Assembly (NCBI GenBank): GCA_040954595.2
Contig: CM082592.2
Coordinates: 6,200,001-6,264,000 of the forward strand
Source: Balanoglossus misakiensis
Taxonomy: Eukaryota > Hemichordata
DNA length: 64,000 nucleotides
Direction: 5' to 3'
How positions within the stretch are numbered: the stretch's first letter is position 1; every line of letters starts with the position of its first letter. Of this stretch, positions 1-12,500 are shown one piece after another. The notes under the pieces were generated by a model. It searched no databases, was not told the DNA's origin, and saw nothing but the letters and a program-made list of their open reading frames with translations. The position numbers and the translations under genes were made by a program.

Positions 1-1383
1 TGAAGACAGGCATGTCATTCTCCTCTATAAACTGCAAAAATACGGTGGATAGCCGTTCACGACGCGGCCATGTGCACGACCAGTCTATATATCTACTTGC
101 AACTATGTAACATGAAATGAATGTTGTACACTAAGTCATAGTCCGACTGTGACATTTGACTGTCGCTGTTCATGAGTTTGAGTGCGATGGTACATTAGAC
201 TTTGGGCCTGTCCCCTTTTCCTCATTTGTCTTTCGGTTTGACCGGAAGTAACATTCACAATAGCATATCACCGTTACCCGGGTCGTCTGTCGTCGGCTGC
301 AGTACATAGTAAAGTGGGAGGGTACTGCCCAGCCTCTGATAACCAGACCGGAATATTGCCTATACATTGAACTTTGATCGAACTCCTGGTCACCACACAT
401 TGCCGTGATATTTCTTATAGTCGAATTATGAAAGGAAATGCACCTGACCGACCTGGAGATCCCATCCGCACGTAAATATTGTCAAATACCGAGTATCAAA
501 GGCTTACCTTCCGCCATCTTCGATCACTTCGATTCTCGCGAGATCTTTCGACGAGACTACGCGTGAAGTCGCGGAAACGCCACCCAGGGTCGTGTCCCAG
601 AATGCCCTATACATGCACCTGGGCTGTACCATACCAGTCCACTTCACAACAACTGTTTTCCAGACAAAAGATAGAATTCTCATATTTGCCACTCATTTTA
701 GCGACACAGACACAGACAATAGCAACAACACTGACTGTTTTCACTCAAGAACATTTTCCCCTGAACTTCATAATATGCTACTGACGGAATTTTGAAGTTG
801 TTGGCAAATAATTCAGTACGGCACGGTGACTTTTGATAAATTCGATGAACAAAATCACTTTCAAAGCTGATAACTAAAGTGGCTGTAGCTCCCATTTACT
901 GTAGATATTATATTAGGTCCACCAAGTTTCTGGCCAATAATAGCAGATAATAAAATTACATAACATGTCCACTGTTAGCCATTTACTATATTAACATAGC
1001 ACTGGTTAAATAAAGGTATAGGAACTCTAAGATATTTAATCGAACCGTAATATTCGAGATTACGTCATGGATCCTTTCTGCAGACTTACCAGAAGACACA
1101 TCGTTGCTGCGCGCAACATCGCAACTGGATACGTCTATTGTTAACCACTGAGATTTCGGCGAATTCACGATTTGCAAAAAGACACTTAGACGTTGCTTCA
1201 TGACCATGGCATTGTAATGTTAATTGAAGATCAGAATGTGTCGCTCTGTGTCTATGGAGTGACTGTGCTCTGTGTGACTGACGATAGTGACAGATACCAT
1301 TTTTGAGTTGTTCAACACGCGAGAGACATCTCTTCGTTTTATACCTGGAGTTGATCACGGACTGGTAGTCTGGTTAGCGGTCG
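1..1383. other. Upstream flank, no gene recognised
   Basis: Only short open frames without recognisable domains or consistent splice sites are present. The last part probably contains the promoter and 5' untranslated region of the sulfotransferase gene that begins at 1384. I see no clear TATA box. Confidence 0.4.
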
Positions 1384-4300
1384 ATGCTGAGAGGATACAC
1401 CAGGCGACCGAAGAAAATGGCTTTATTCAAGTTACATAATCTGGGAGACCTGCGTCTTACCAGGATCGTAATTTTGGCCGCAGCATGCATGTCAGCGTTT
1501 GCTTATTTCAAACTCATTCACTCCGGTGACGGTAAAACTACCGCATACCCTGGCCATCCGGGATATGAATCAGGTAGGTGTATCCACGGTGTATCCGAAT
1601 GATCAAAAATTACGCTAGAACAGTCTGTTTGAGCGACTCCCGAATAACTGTAAATGTTATTACACAGACCAAATAGTACTTCCCCAGGGCCATTGTTTGT
1701 GCACGATCCTGGTGCAGACATTTATGTAATAAAGCACCTTGTACTTCGCAGTTCAAGTCGTGTGTGATTATACTTTGCAAAGTATGCAAAAAGGTCTAAA
1801 TCCTTTTTCATTCTCGAAATCCATAACGTTAACTTTACGGAAGAAAAAAAATCCAAACTGTAGATACTGCCGGTATATAAACATATGACCCCCCGGTTCA
1901 CCCACATGGAAGCTCCCTAATTGTGCTCGGTATTTATTGATAACGCGGTGCTCCAAAACATCTCAGCAGCAGATAGTATGCAGGACACTTTGTCGAAATT
2001 CAGTAACATTAGGCTTATCATGATGTTTGCTCTAAGAAACGCTAATTGTCAAGGATCTGGCGTTAGCTGTGAAGACGGTGAATCTGGCCATTGATAAGGG
2101 ACCAGTCAGATCTCAGACTTAAATTGTATAATCCACCGTGACGTCGTGAAGAGTGTAAAATTACACTTCTTGCTGGGGACAACGTTGAACTTCTGAGCCT
2201 GAGGCCCGAAGCAACAATCTTGCATTCAAGCTGGGTCCTGGCAGTCCTGCTAGGAGTTTTCAAAGAATTTATCTCTAGGCTTTCACAGCTAATCCATATA
2301 ACGTGAACACGTATCTCTTTGTCTTTATTCAATCCCCAACGCAGGGAAACAAAAGGGCCGTTCCGTAAGAGTTTTTTCTCTTTGTCTGTGGTTCACGTCG
2401 TTCCTTTATCGAAGCAGACGCAATCACGGTCCCTCCATGACGGAGAGACCGTGACGCAATCCAACCATTGGCAGACACACGCCCGCAGGAACACACACAG
2501 ATATATAAAGTAAAACGGGTTATTGTCGCGACAGGAAATTTTCTCGATATCAAAAGAGGCAACAGTTGCACGAGGATCAATTTTGGCGTTCTCATATTTC
2601 ACTAACAGAATCATTATCTCCGAGAAAAAAAAAAAACATTTTACGCGACTTTTGATTTTCACGTCCTCGCGTTTTTCGCGAAAATTTATTGCTCGCGAAA
2701 ATAACCCGTTTTACATGCATGCATGTAAAACGGCATGCATGCATGTATGCGTATGCACGAACTTAGAATCCTATATCAATTTCTACGGCAGGTCACGAGC
2801 GCAGCGAATTGGAGAGCGTTTCCGGCAATCTACAACCAGTGAGTATACATGTGTATACTGTGGTACATTAAAATGGAAATTAGAAAAAAAGTTCGGAGAG
2901 GTGACCTAATGTCTGTATTTCGCCTCGTATAGTTTGTAAAGTTGTTGTTGTTTTAATGAAAAGACAGGCAGATTGACCCCATTATACCGCCGTTTCCAAC
3001 ATTGCAGACTGATTTAATTTTTTACAATAAAGTTCCCAAGTGCGGGAGTCGAACATTGGTCTACTTGCTACGGCTGTTGGGAAAACGGAACAATTTCACT
3101 GCCGATGGGGAAAATATGTCGTCTGAGCTAAATGTACATGTCGGAGAGAGCGAACAGGTATGGGCCGTTTACAGTTCTATGTCTTGGCTGTTCTCAGTGT
3201 ACGCGCCACTCCACGTAGTGTGGGCGTCCCTTCCGAACAGAACAACCAAGAATCAGCAAAAGTAAAGACGGCGCCAAACTCTACATCTGATAGATTATAA
3301 TTCAGATCGGTGCCGTTTACAGACTTGACATAGAAAAGAGATATGGACGTTTTTTTTTCTTCGTGACTTTGCTGATTGGTATGTGTTTGCTCGCGGTAAG
3401 GTCACGGTGCTACACACTGTAGTGCTAAAGTACAATTTAATGCTTCAAACGTGGAATGAAGTTCCGTGTCTACCTTTTTACACAGGAAGAATTGGTTAAA
3501 CGAATCACCAGCTTGCCGAGGCCAGCAACATTTTACAGACACGCAGACTTTATCAATTTCGAACGGTATGTCTGTGCCAGTTCTGTGGATATTTATGTCT
3601 ACTTAAAGTAACAGTTTTTTACCACAATATTTGTATATCTTATTGGTACTACATGTATATACCTTTTGTACCGTTCTGCGCTTTTGAATTTTTTCTGCAA
3701 CTTGAATCTGATGTGTCCGAGTGTCTTTTCTTTCGTTTTCATTCAGGTTCGGATTAAAGAATCCAACTTACATCAATATCGTTCGGAAACCCTTATCCAG
3801 AGTTATTTCTAACTATTACTTCAAGAGATTCGGAGACGATAAAAACGGCAACAAGAGTCACTATCACGGAAGTACCAAATATGAAGCAAGTGCATATTTA
3901 GCGATTCATTAGCCTCTCGATACGCTTTTCTACCACTGGCGGCGCCCATACCATTCCAGGGCACTAGTATACGTATGTTGACTGGGTCATGTTTGCGGTG
4001 CTCTTGACAGAAGAAATACATGTACTAGTATCACGCGTCTGTATGTTGTCTAATGTCCATCCTTTCTATTCAGACTTTAGATGAATGCGTCCTGCGGGAT
4101 AGGTGGGAATGCTCCGATAAAAACACATTTGGCATGATACCATATTTTTGTGGTCCTCAAGACCGATGCAGGTGAGAACTTCTGCATTGTAGGTTATGTT
4201 GTCCGTAAAGTAGGCTATGGGCTGTACGTGCATCTTAACATGGTGGTGGGGGCGGTCTACGTCTCATCATATTCGTAGTTTGGTCCCCGATAGTGTGGGA

Positions 4301-5062
4301 ATATTCAATGTTCGAAGAAATGATGAATATATGCCATCGCAATAAAATAAAACATACATAGCCTAGCGTTTGAAATGTGTGATAAACGTTAATTGTTTTT
4401 ACGTGGTGAGCGTCTGGAATTTGACGTCATTTGGCGGCCATTTTGCACAGATCAAGGCAATATGGCCGCCATGCATACACGGCCCATTTTGTTTGCCCAG
4501 AGTGTGCGTATCATCGAAGACACACTTATCGGTATAGGTTGTACAATATTAATTGACATGTATAGTAATCTACTCCATATTGATTTTTGACAGAACACCG
4601 TCCAGATGGGCACTGGAAAAAGCGAAGGAAAACGTTATAAAATATGTCTACTTTGTGGGACTTACTGAAGAATATGAAAATAGTATAAAGTTGTTGGAAT
4701 TGATGTTACCAAGGTTTTTTGACGGCGCTTTTGAAATATACAAAGAGCCAGGCGAGTTTTTTATGCAGAGTCATACGAAATTTACATTCAATTATGATAA
4801 ATAATATATTTTTGTGACGTTACATTGCTCATGTTGTGTTATTTGTTCATTTTATGTCAGAAGAGCCCTTTAAAAATATTGCAATTTGTTTTCTTCCATT
4901 TTAGGAGCCATACGCAGTACCAAGTCGCGTGTAAAAACAGCGCCCTCACCGGAAGTGGTCGAAATCATGAATGGCCGACTGGCTCTGGACAACGAATTTT
5001 ATGATTTTATTAAAGAAAGATTCAATCGGTTAAAAGCGAGATATGGCTTGGTGGATACATAG
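1384..5062 (+). CDS. Uronyl 2-O-sulfotransferase-like, copy A (8 exons)
   Basis: Exons: 1384-1573, 2792-2838, 3008-3157, 3486-3565, 3747-3885, 4074-4171, 4594-4751, 4905-5062. They total 1020 nt, 339 aa, in frame throughout. By family it transfers sulfate from PAPS to C2 of uronic acid in chondroitin/dermatan sulfate in the Golgi lumen. It is a type II protein: residues ~27-47 form the signal anchor. The PAPS 5'-phosphosulfate loop VPKCGSRT is at ~88-95, the expected catalytic His at 148 (FYRHADF), and the 3'-phosphate region VRKPLSRVIS at ~168-177. Two Cys pairs (ECVLRDRWEC, FCGPQDRC) match the 2-OST fold. YNKVxKCGSRT and the C-terminal SPEVVEIM region resemble vertebrate UST more than HS2ST. 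Start could instead be the ATG at 1417 (328 aa). Introns after exons 5 and 7 need GC donors (GCAAGT, GCGAGT). It converges on copy B. Confidence 0.9.
2510..2714. repeat. MITE-like element with terminal inverted repeats in intron 1 of copy A
   Basis: GTAAAACGGGTTATT at 2510-2524 is repeated inverted as AATAACCCGTTTTAC at 2700-2714. The match extends inwards over a TCGCGA block with one mismatch, giving arms of about 21 nt around an AT-rich, TCGCGA-containing core. It has no coding capacity. No convincing target-site duplication is seen. Confidence 0.6.
2706..2733. repeat. 28-bp perfect palindrome
   Basis: CCGTTTTACATGCA is followed immediately by its exact reverse complement, centred on GCATGC. 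It overlaps the right arm of the MITE-like element and lies about 60 nt upstream of exon 2 of copy A. Confidence 0.85.
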
Positions 5063-5675
5063 CATTAAAATTCAAGAAATACAGAAGAACAAGGAAACAG
5101 AATTTTATGTGACGCATGCGCATCAGACACATGATCATTCAGATTATACTAGTAGCTACTGTACTGAGTAGCGGTTAAGCTAGACTAGCCCACTAGTCGC
5201 TTGGTGATTTTTTGGTCTCCATAATAAGGGTTGTGACGTCCATTCTGTGATCGTTCGTTTTCAAATTCCCCAGCTATCTTATTTCATTTTGACTAGTTTT
5301 AGCTCAATGGAAATAAATATGTATAGTTTATAATGATTATAAAGTGTTAATAGTGTGTTTTCTCTGAATAAAAGACGATTTAAATTTCTAACGCCGTATT
5401 TTCTTCCGTCGTCATCTTCCCCAGAAATCAAATGAATCTTGGGGTGGTGGACAACGACTTTGTGACATTTACCCGATTTCTTTATGTCATATTGACGACA
5501 ACAACAATGTTGTTTCTCACAAACAACAATGACACTCCGGTACCATTTAGGTAAAATTTGTCCTTCCCCAACATTGTTGAGTTAATTTGCTTTTGTGTCA
5601 ATCAAAATGCAAATTTGAGGAAAGTCTATTGCACTTTTTAGTGGCAAGAGGTCTGTTTCCGGGAGAGGAAGCGGT
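5063..5675. other. Convergent intergenic region between copies A and B
   Basis: The 3' ends of copies A (+) and B (-) face each other across 613 bp. AATAAA signals for A are at 5312-5317 and 5367-5372. No clear AATAAA on the minus strand was seen for B, and no other gene was found. Confidence 0.6.
5367..5372 (+). terminator. Poly(A) signal AATAAA for copy A
   Basis: AATAAA lies about 305 nt after the stop of copy A. Another copy is at 5312-5317. Either would give a short 3' untranslated region. Confidence 0.5.
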
Positions 5676-8600
5676 TCACGTCTCCATCAAACCATGCTTC
5701 GCCTTCAACTGTTGAAATCTGTCTTTGGCAAAGTCATAAAATTCATTTTCCAGGGCCAACCTCTCGTTCATGATTTCTACCACTTTCGGCGAGGGCGCTA
5801 TTTTCCCAAGTGACTTTGTGCTGGGTATGGCGCCTGAAATGGGAGAACAACAGACAAGAATTTCAGACACACAACAGCGATTAGTTCTTTCAGATCTGGA
5901 CAGTGAATAATTATAACAGTGATTCAAATATCTTTTGAAATGATTGATGGAATCTTCCCACAATCCTATTCAAGAGCCACCCATTTCTACATCAGGTTTA
6001 GTTTCAACCAAACTTTGGTGTGATAAATTTCGTTTCAATTCTGTAAAATCAATCAATCAATCAATGACTCGCCTGGCGTCTTGTATGTTTCAACGGCGCC
6101 TTTATAAAATCGTGGTAACATCAACTCCAGCAGTTTTAGGGTATTTTCATATTCTTCTGTGAGTCCAATAAAGTAGAAATATTTTACAGCGTTTTCTTTT
6201 GCCTTTTCCAGTGCCCATCTGGATGGTGTCCTGTTTGTTAAAAAGTCCAAGTAAATATATAGAGCGCTTTTGAAATCATTCAGGGAATTGTGTGGTCAAG
6301 TCCAATCTGATCGAAATCAGTTGTAGGGTACGGCGACGTCTTTTAAATACTCGGTGCAGTATTCTTATGCTGTCGCCGCGCCTCGTCATACCGTGTGAGT
6401 AAGACGCTGTCGTACCCTACATCTGATTATTATCAGACCCAGGTCAAGTCCAGCAAGGGATGTGAGGTAAAATATATTACATTCCTGACATATTTTGCTT
6501 GTTGTTGTAAATAGTAAGTATTACTTATACGATCTTTGGCACCAGATCAAAGGCTGTGTGATAAACCGAATCATGGTCTTGCCATGTCCTCATACTCGGA
6601 CGACTAAACATATAAGATGACACAGAAAAGTTTTTTTACAAGTTTTCTCTCACCTGCAACCCTTTTCTTGGCCACAGAATGATGGGATTATTCGAAACGA
6701 GCCTTCAACGGAACATTCCGGCCTATTTCGGAGAACACACTCGTCTAAAGTCTGAACAGGTGGGATAAAGAGAAACGGACGTCATCAATCAACATGTGCA
6801 CGTCATCGATACCTGAACAACTGTCGAGGAAAGTAACGGACTATTTCAATCATGCTCATTTCCTCTTATTTGGGCTGCAAAACACAGTTCTACTGCTTAA
6901 AGGGCCACTTATCTGAAACTCAAGACTTTTCTGGCCGATTCACTTACTTCAAACTTGTGTCCGCCGTGAAAATGACTCTTGTTGCTGTTTTTCTCGTCGC
7001 CGAATCTCTTGAAGTAATAGAGAGAAATGAACCTGGATAGGGGTTTGCGAACGATGTTTATGTACGTTGGATTCTTGTAGCCAAACCTACAGTGGAAAAA
7101 AACATGGTGGAATTATTTACTGCAAAATCTTAAGATACAGATGTAGCCCCTTTCCGAGACTTTTCAACAAAAAACATACACCTTTATCACGAAATAAAGT
7201 AGAGATTGGGACAAACATTTACAAAACTGGGACGTACAGGGTGAGAAATTAAGGTGCGCACGGAAACACTCCATACTGGGTGATGCATTATATTTTGGTG
7301 CAAGGTGAAATTAAGGTTAGCCTGGTTCCACAGGGATAAATTTCGAAGGGAAAAATCGTGGACCAACCTTGTAAAATCGACAAAATGTGTCTGCCTGTAG
7401 AACGTAGCTGGCCTCCGCAACATGGAAATTCGTTCCACCAGTTGTTTCTTAAGAAAGACGGGAAACGCAATGAAAATTTTGTATCATCAAATATTGTCCT
7501 CCCTGAAATCGTACAAGCCCCCCCCCCCTCCCCCAAGGTTTAATTCTGTTCAGGTCCTTACCGCGATATTTGTATTATGATTCTTAGCGTTTGCGGAATG
7601 ACCGGTCTTATGCGCATGTGCGTAATTTCGTGTGTTACAATATGGTCGCCGCCATCTTGTCTGTTGTTAGGCGTTGAATGTATATAATTTTTGTTACCAG
7701 AGTCTCTGGTTTGGCACATGCGCATAACACCAACCGATTGCAAATGAAACTATGCCCGTATCGAAACGCCGAGGACTACCTATCATTTTAGCCCCTTGGA
7801 CGACCACACTCCCTGAAAAAAAAAAATCAAAGTCGAGGGGGGCGTACCTGTTGGCGCTTAGTTAAATATGGATGCAGATATGCCATCATGGGCTGACCAG
7901 CGGCGGTGAAGTTGTTCTGCTTTCCCAAGAGCCTCAGTAAATACACCATCGTCCGACCTCCGCATTTGCCAACTTTACTGTAGAAAACCAGATTGGTCTG
8001 CAAATGTTCAAAATGGAGGAAAAGGTGGTCATCTTGCTATGTGATCGTATGCTGAAAATTAGTGCGATGTGAACGAGTTGATTGAAACCCCATCAGCTGT
8101 AATGCCCGACACAATTTCAGCTGTGTGTGTGGGTTTAGACTCCTCAGCACAAGCCGAATTTGTCAAGTCAACATTTTATATACAAACTCAAAATCAGGCC
8201 ACGAATTCACTTTTCAACGCTTCGACAGTGGTCGCCGGGTTCACCAATCAAAACTCACCGGCTTCAGATGACTGGAGACATTCGCCGAGAATCCGGAGTC
8301 ACCGCTGCCTGCCGAGGGAACTGAGAGAAGGCGAGAGAAACGAGAATAAGTAACAGTCACACAGACATGCTATTCTGGTCCCCTGCCCCATTCCCACCGC
8401 TGGCTGCGCTACGCTAAACTTTCCCTTTAGCGTAGCGCAGCCAGCGGTGGGTATGGGGCAGGGGACCAGACTATGCCTACAGGGTTTTATATGTGGTTGT
8501 CAGTTTGCTGATTGTTATTTTATCGATGAATGGTAAACACAAAAATAAAGTTTAAAAAACAAGGTTTTCCCGGATAAAGTGCTGAGCCAGCACTTTTCTG

Positions 8601-8866
8601 ACATTCCCCACGCTTTTCGATATGGTAACAGTTTAAATGGCAACCCCCGTGTTATATTGAATTCACCAGTGGACACACTTACCTTCAGAATATCCCGGAC
8701 GGATGGCGAAACTGGCGGTGATATTATTAGTGTTCCCGGTGTAAATATATGCGCAGTACACGTACACAAAAACGCATGCCGCGACAAAAATTATGATCCT
8801 GGTAAGCACGGATCGACGCGGTTCGGCTGCAAGCGCGCACGTGCTAAGTTCCCTACTCAGTCCCAT
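5676..8866 (-). CDS. Uronyl 2-O-sulfotransferase-like, copy B, probable pseudoenzyme (8 exons)
   Basis: Exons in transcript order: 8866-8683, 8308-8259, 7997-7848, 7447-7368, 7086-6948, 6751-6654, 6230-6073, 5833-5676. They total 1017 nt, 338 aa, and every phase matches copy A. The type II signal anchor lies ~20-45 ([19 protein letters not shown]). The reading frame is intact, but three positions conserved in the other copies differ. The PAPS loop reads GKCGGRT instead of GKCGSRT. The expected catalytic His is Gln147 (FYRQTHF). IPYFCG has become IPSFCG. The PAPS-loop Lys is kept. Intron 7 needs a GC donor (GCGAGT at 6072-6067), and intron 4 has a weak GTTGGT donor. An upstream TTG extends the frame, but the first ATG, 8866, is preferred. 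It may be a catalytically inactive paralogue. A compensating role for the nearby His149 cannot be excluded. Confidence 0.87.
7671..7726. repeat. Dispersed repeat, copy 1 (contains CCAGAGTCTCTGG)
   Basis: This block in intron 3 of copy B (gaatgtatataattt, CCAGAGTCTCTGGTTTGG, then a tgcgcata-like end) recurs with small changes at 14602-14653. The 13-nt centre is palindromic. Confidence 0.55.
8374..8470. repeat. Fold-back hairpin element (45-bp arms) in intron 1 of copy B
   Basis: The arms at 8374-8418 and 8426-8470 are reverse complements with one mismatch, separated by a 7-nt loop (ctttccc). The arm core is GC-rich (CGCTGGCTGCGCTACGC). It would form an almost perfect RNA hairpin in the unspliced transcript. 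It is non-coding. Confidence 0.9.
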
Positions 8867-9509
8867 TGCCACGGCAATACAGGCCAAACCCACACTCAAA
8901 TCCGCGTTTCAATATCGACGAGACGATATCTTGACTCGCCGACGGAGATAGAACTATCGTAGAGAGCTAATCCTAAAAGAGATCTAACGTCCACGAGACA
9001 AAAATAAAATGAAAGTAGACACACAAAGCCTATTGTTATTTTATAAAAATTCGTGTTGCTTCCAATGCACATTTGCATTACAAACCCCATCAGTTATTAT
9101 ATTCTATAAAACAGCGTTCGCGATTGAAAAGTGTTCTATTCGCTGCCGGGCGGATGTAAACGTGTCTTGGCAGATGACATCGTGGAAATCGCCGGATCAA
9201 TTTATTCAGCATTGCACGGGCCAGGAATAAATGGCGCGATTGAATAAAATATATTACAGGTCGAAAACATACACAGAAAAAAGTTATATAAGTCTTCCAG
9301 TTAAATAACATCGTACACATACTTAAAATATTTATTTATCGACCTCCGTTAGAGAGAAAATAAGTAGAAAATGTTAAAATTGGTAAGCTCAATGCCCCGA
9401 TAAACGGTAAACTAAAAGTTAAAATGAAGGAGCATAGGAGTCGAACTATCCTTTAAGTTAATCAGTAAGCACTTGATAAAATTTAGTGGGAAATGTCAAA
9501 CATTTTTTT
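8867..9509. other. Intergenic region between copies B and C
   Basis: It holds the presumed promoter of copy B and the 3' flank of copy C, both on the minus strand. A minus-strand AATAAA (TTTATT on plus) is at 9331-9336, about 175 nt beyond the stop of C. No gene was found. Confidence 0.5.
9331..9336 (-). terminator. Poly(A) signal AATAAA for copy C
   Basis: TTTATT on the plus strand is AATAAA on the transcribed strand, about 175 nt downstream of the copy C stop codon. Confidence 0.5.
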
Positions 9510-12500
9510 TCAATCGGAAGTCATCGTCGTCGGTGTTAGTCCATATTCGGCCTTTAATCGATAGAACCTTCTTTTGATGAATTCATAGAATTCATTTTCC
9601 AGAGCCAGTCTCGCGTTCAGGATCTGAACGACTTCCGGCGAGGGCGCCACTTTCGTTTTCGTCTTTGTAACATCTTCGTGTCCCGAACCTGAAATTATCG
9701 AGAGAGAAGAACATGTAAAGTTCACGTCAGACGATAAAACACCAGCAAACTTATTTGGAGAATGTTTGACATCGGGGATGATAAACCGCTACCAGTTAAT
9801 TGACCAGAGCTGGCAACTGCATTCACAAGCCAGGTTAACGTTGTCACTATTACTTTCAAAGTCACATTAACGAAGAATTAGCCAATTTTCGAAGTTTTAT
9901 AACGTCACGTCCGTGGGTAGCATCACAGAAGTGAGACATTAACATCAGCTCTCACCTAGATCTTTGTATATTTCGACTGCACCTTCGAAATACCGCGGAA
10001 GCATTTTCTCCAGGATTTTCACGGTATCCTCGAATTCTTCACTGAGGCCGACGAACAGGAAATATTTTTCGACGTTTTCTTTTGCTCTATCCAGCGCCCA
10101 CCTGGACGTGTTTCTGTTCATAACAAAAATAAGCTTCGTTAAACGGAGACGAGGGAACCAGTTTGGGAAGAAAATACTCTCTAACTTCAAGAATTAAGAA
10201 ATGGGCTACGTTTTACATGAGGCCCACATGTAATAGCCATTGATATATATTAATGTTGTCTGTCCTGTGTCACATGAGGATACGTCCTCCAATATAAACT
10301 GCTTTGCCACGCGAGATCTCGCAGGATCTCGTCGAGTTCGGATAAGGGTCTATTGTGTGGTTACCTGCATCGACTGTCTTGTCCGCAGAAGTACGGTATG
10401 ATGTAGAAAATGTTATTCCCTGAGCACTCCCCTTTATTCTGAAGTACACACTCGTTTATTGTCTGTAAAAAGAAATTGGGGGGGGGGGGACATTTATTTG
10501 TTAATTTTAGGCCAAAAATGAAGAAAGTAGCGCAGTTGCGGTCGAGTGACCGTGGTTTCGACAGTGATGCGATGGTGGATTTAAACCCCGTTGATTGGTG
10601 GACAGTACGTAACCGAAACCATCATCAGTCCAGCCCCGAATTCGAATCTTTATCAAGCCAAAAAAATCACCAAGCGACTAGTCGGCTAGTCACAGCAATC
10701 GATGATTAGAAGCACAAATGTCTCAAAGCGGCGACCCCCCCCCCCCCCCACTGTCATTTGGAACTCACCTGATTAATACGAAGACTTGGGGTATCTCTCT
10801 GAATTTTCCCGTCGCCAAATCTCTTGTGGTAGTACAAGGACACCAGGCGAGGTACCGGCTGGCGGACAATATTGATGTACGTCGGATTTTCAAAACCAAA
10901 CCTGAAGCGACATAAAACTGCGAGTGTTAACGATTCTTGACGTACATTCGCGACGCGCCCCAGGCTCCCCCCCCCCCCACCACCACCGCGCCTCTGCGTT
11001 TTACATTATACGTTTCCAGAACACGCCGTCAATCACGCTGGAAAGTTTACCTTTAAATTTCTCTCAAATATGAAAACGCGGGGAAAGAAATCTGCTCTAG
11101 CTTTCAGGAAAACGAAAGGGGCATAAACACGTCAATCCCCAACAAAGCGAAAAAGTTCAGACGAAGACAAGAATCAGTAAAAAGTGAATTCAGACAGCAG
11201 TATCAAAGGAAAAGGTCGGTTGACAACTGTATGGTTGTATCGTATATAAAAACTGTAAAATAAACCAAAGTGCAAAAAAACTACTATAGTCAACCAGTTA
11301 CCTATTGAAGTTAATAAAATGCGCATGTCTGTAAAATGTTGCTGGTCTTGGCGTGTTTAAAATCATCTTTACCAAGTGTTCCTGAGAAAGAGAGAGAGGG
11401 GAGACATAGGGGAGAGAGAGAGAAAGAGACAGAGATATTCAGCAAATAATCATCGACTCAGTTTTATAAACGAAATCTGCTCGGATCGAGTAATCAGAGG
11501 TTGCTTTCAAGTCCAAGGCCTCGCCGACGAAGACATGCATGTCATGCCCCGACTGTGGTTCAAGTAACGGGGTGGAGAGTTCAAGGTTATCTAACAGTAG
11601 GCTGGCTAGGTATCGTACAACTTGGAGTGGCATTTTCATCGGACATCGTCCTTCGTTCTCCGCTGCAAAACTCACAACCCCGGGCTAGGTCAATGCGCAT
11701 TCTGAACACGTCTAGGCCTAAACTACTATACCTGTTCTTGGAGCGACATGCTCGGCCTCATCTCGCGCGTCTTGCTCTGCCCGGCAGCCGTGAAACGGTT
11801 CCGACGTCCAAGCGCCGACAGCAAGTACATAAATGAACGACTTCCACATTTTCCAACTTTATTGTAGAATACCAAGTCGGTCTGTGAAACAACAGCACGA
11901 GAAAAAATAGGGGGAGTTAGAGGTCGAGGGAGAGGTAGAGAGAGAGAGAGGTAGAGAGAGGAGGGTAGAGAGAGGGGAGAAAGAGAGAAAGTTCATGAGA
12001 CAGTAAAATTATCTTTCCCAGGTGTACCGACCGAGTAACCAATTACAATGTGTAATGCATACTTACTGCTGAATGACGTTCGCTGTCCACTGGAAGAAAT
12101 CTGGGAAACCCGTCGTCATTAGCAGCATCATCTGTTAGGTGTAGTAAAAATTCGAATCAATCTTAAGAGGTACAATATTATAGAAAGTATGGCGTGGCTG
12201 AGAGCCAGCTAAATCTACATCTTCGCACTTATAGTTATACATGCACAGGTACATGTACATCTGTTGTGTGTGTGTAAGGCGATTCTCAGCAAGTCTTCTC
12301 GCACATCTGTCATTTGAATATTATAGCAGGACCTTGTCTTATCCAGAATGAAGACTGGATAAGCGGGTCCCCATATGTTGTCTGTCAGGACGTCTGTGTC
12401 GACCGACAGTGGTAGTTGCCTAACATTGCAACGTCAATGGTAATATACAAAAGAGGACCAGCAAAGGAACTATAGTGTGAGAAGTTTTCGTGTGCACACG

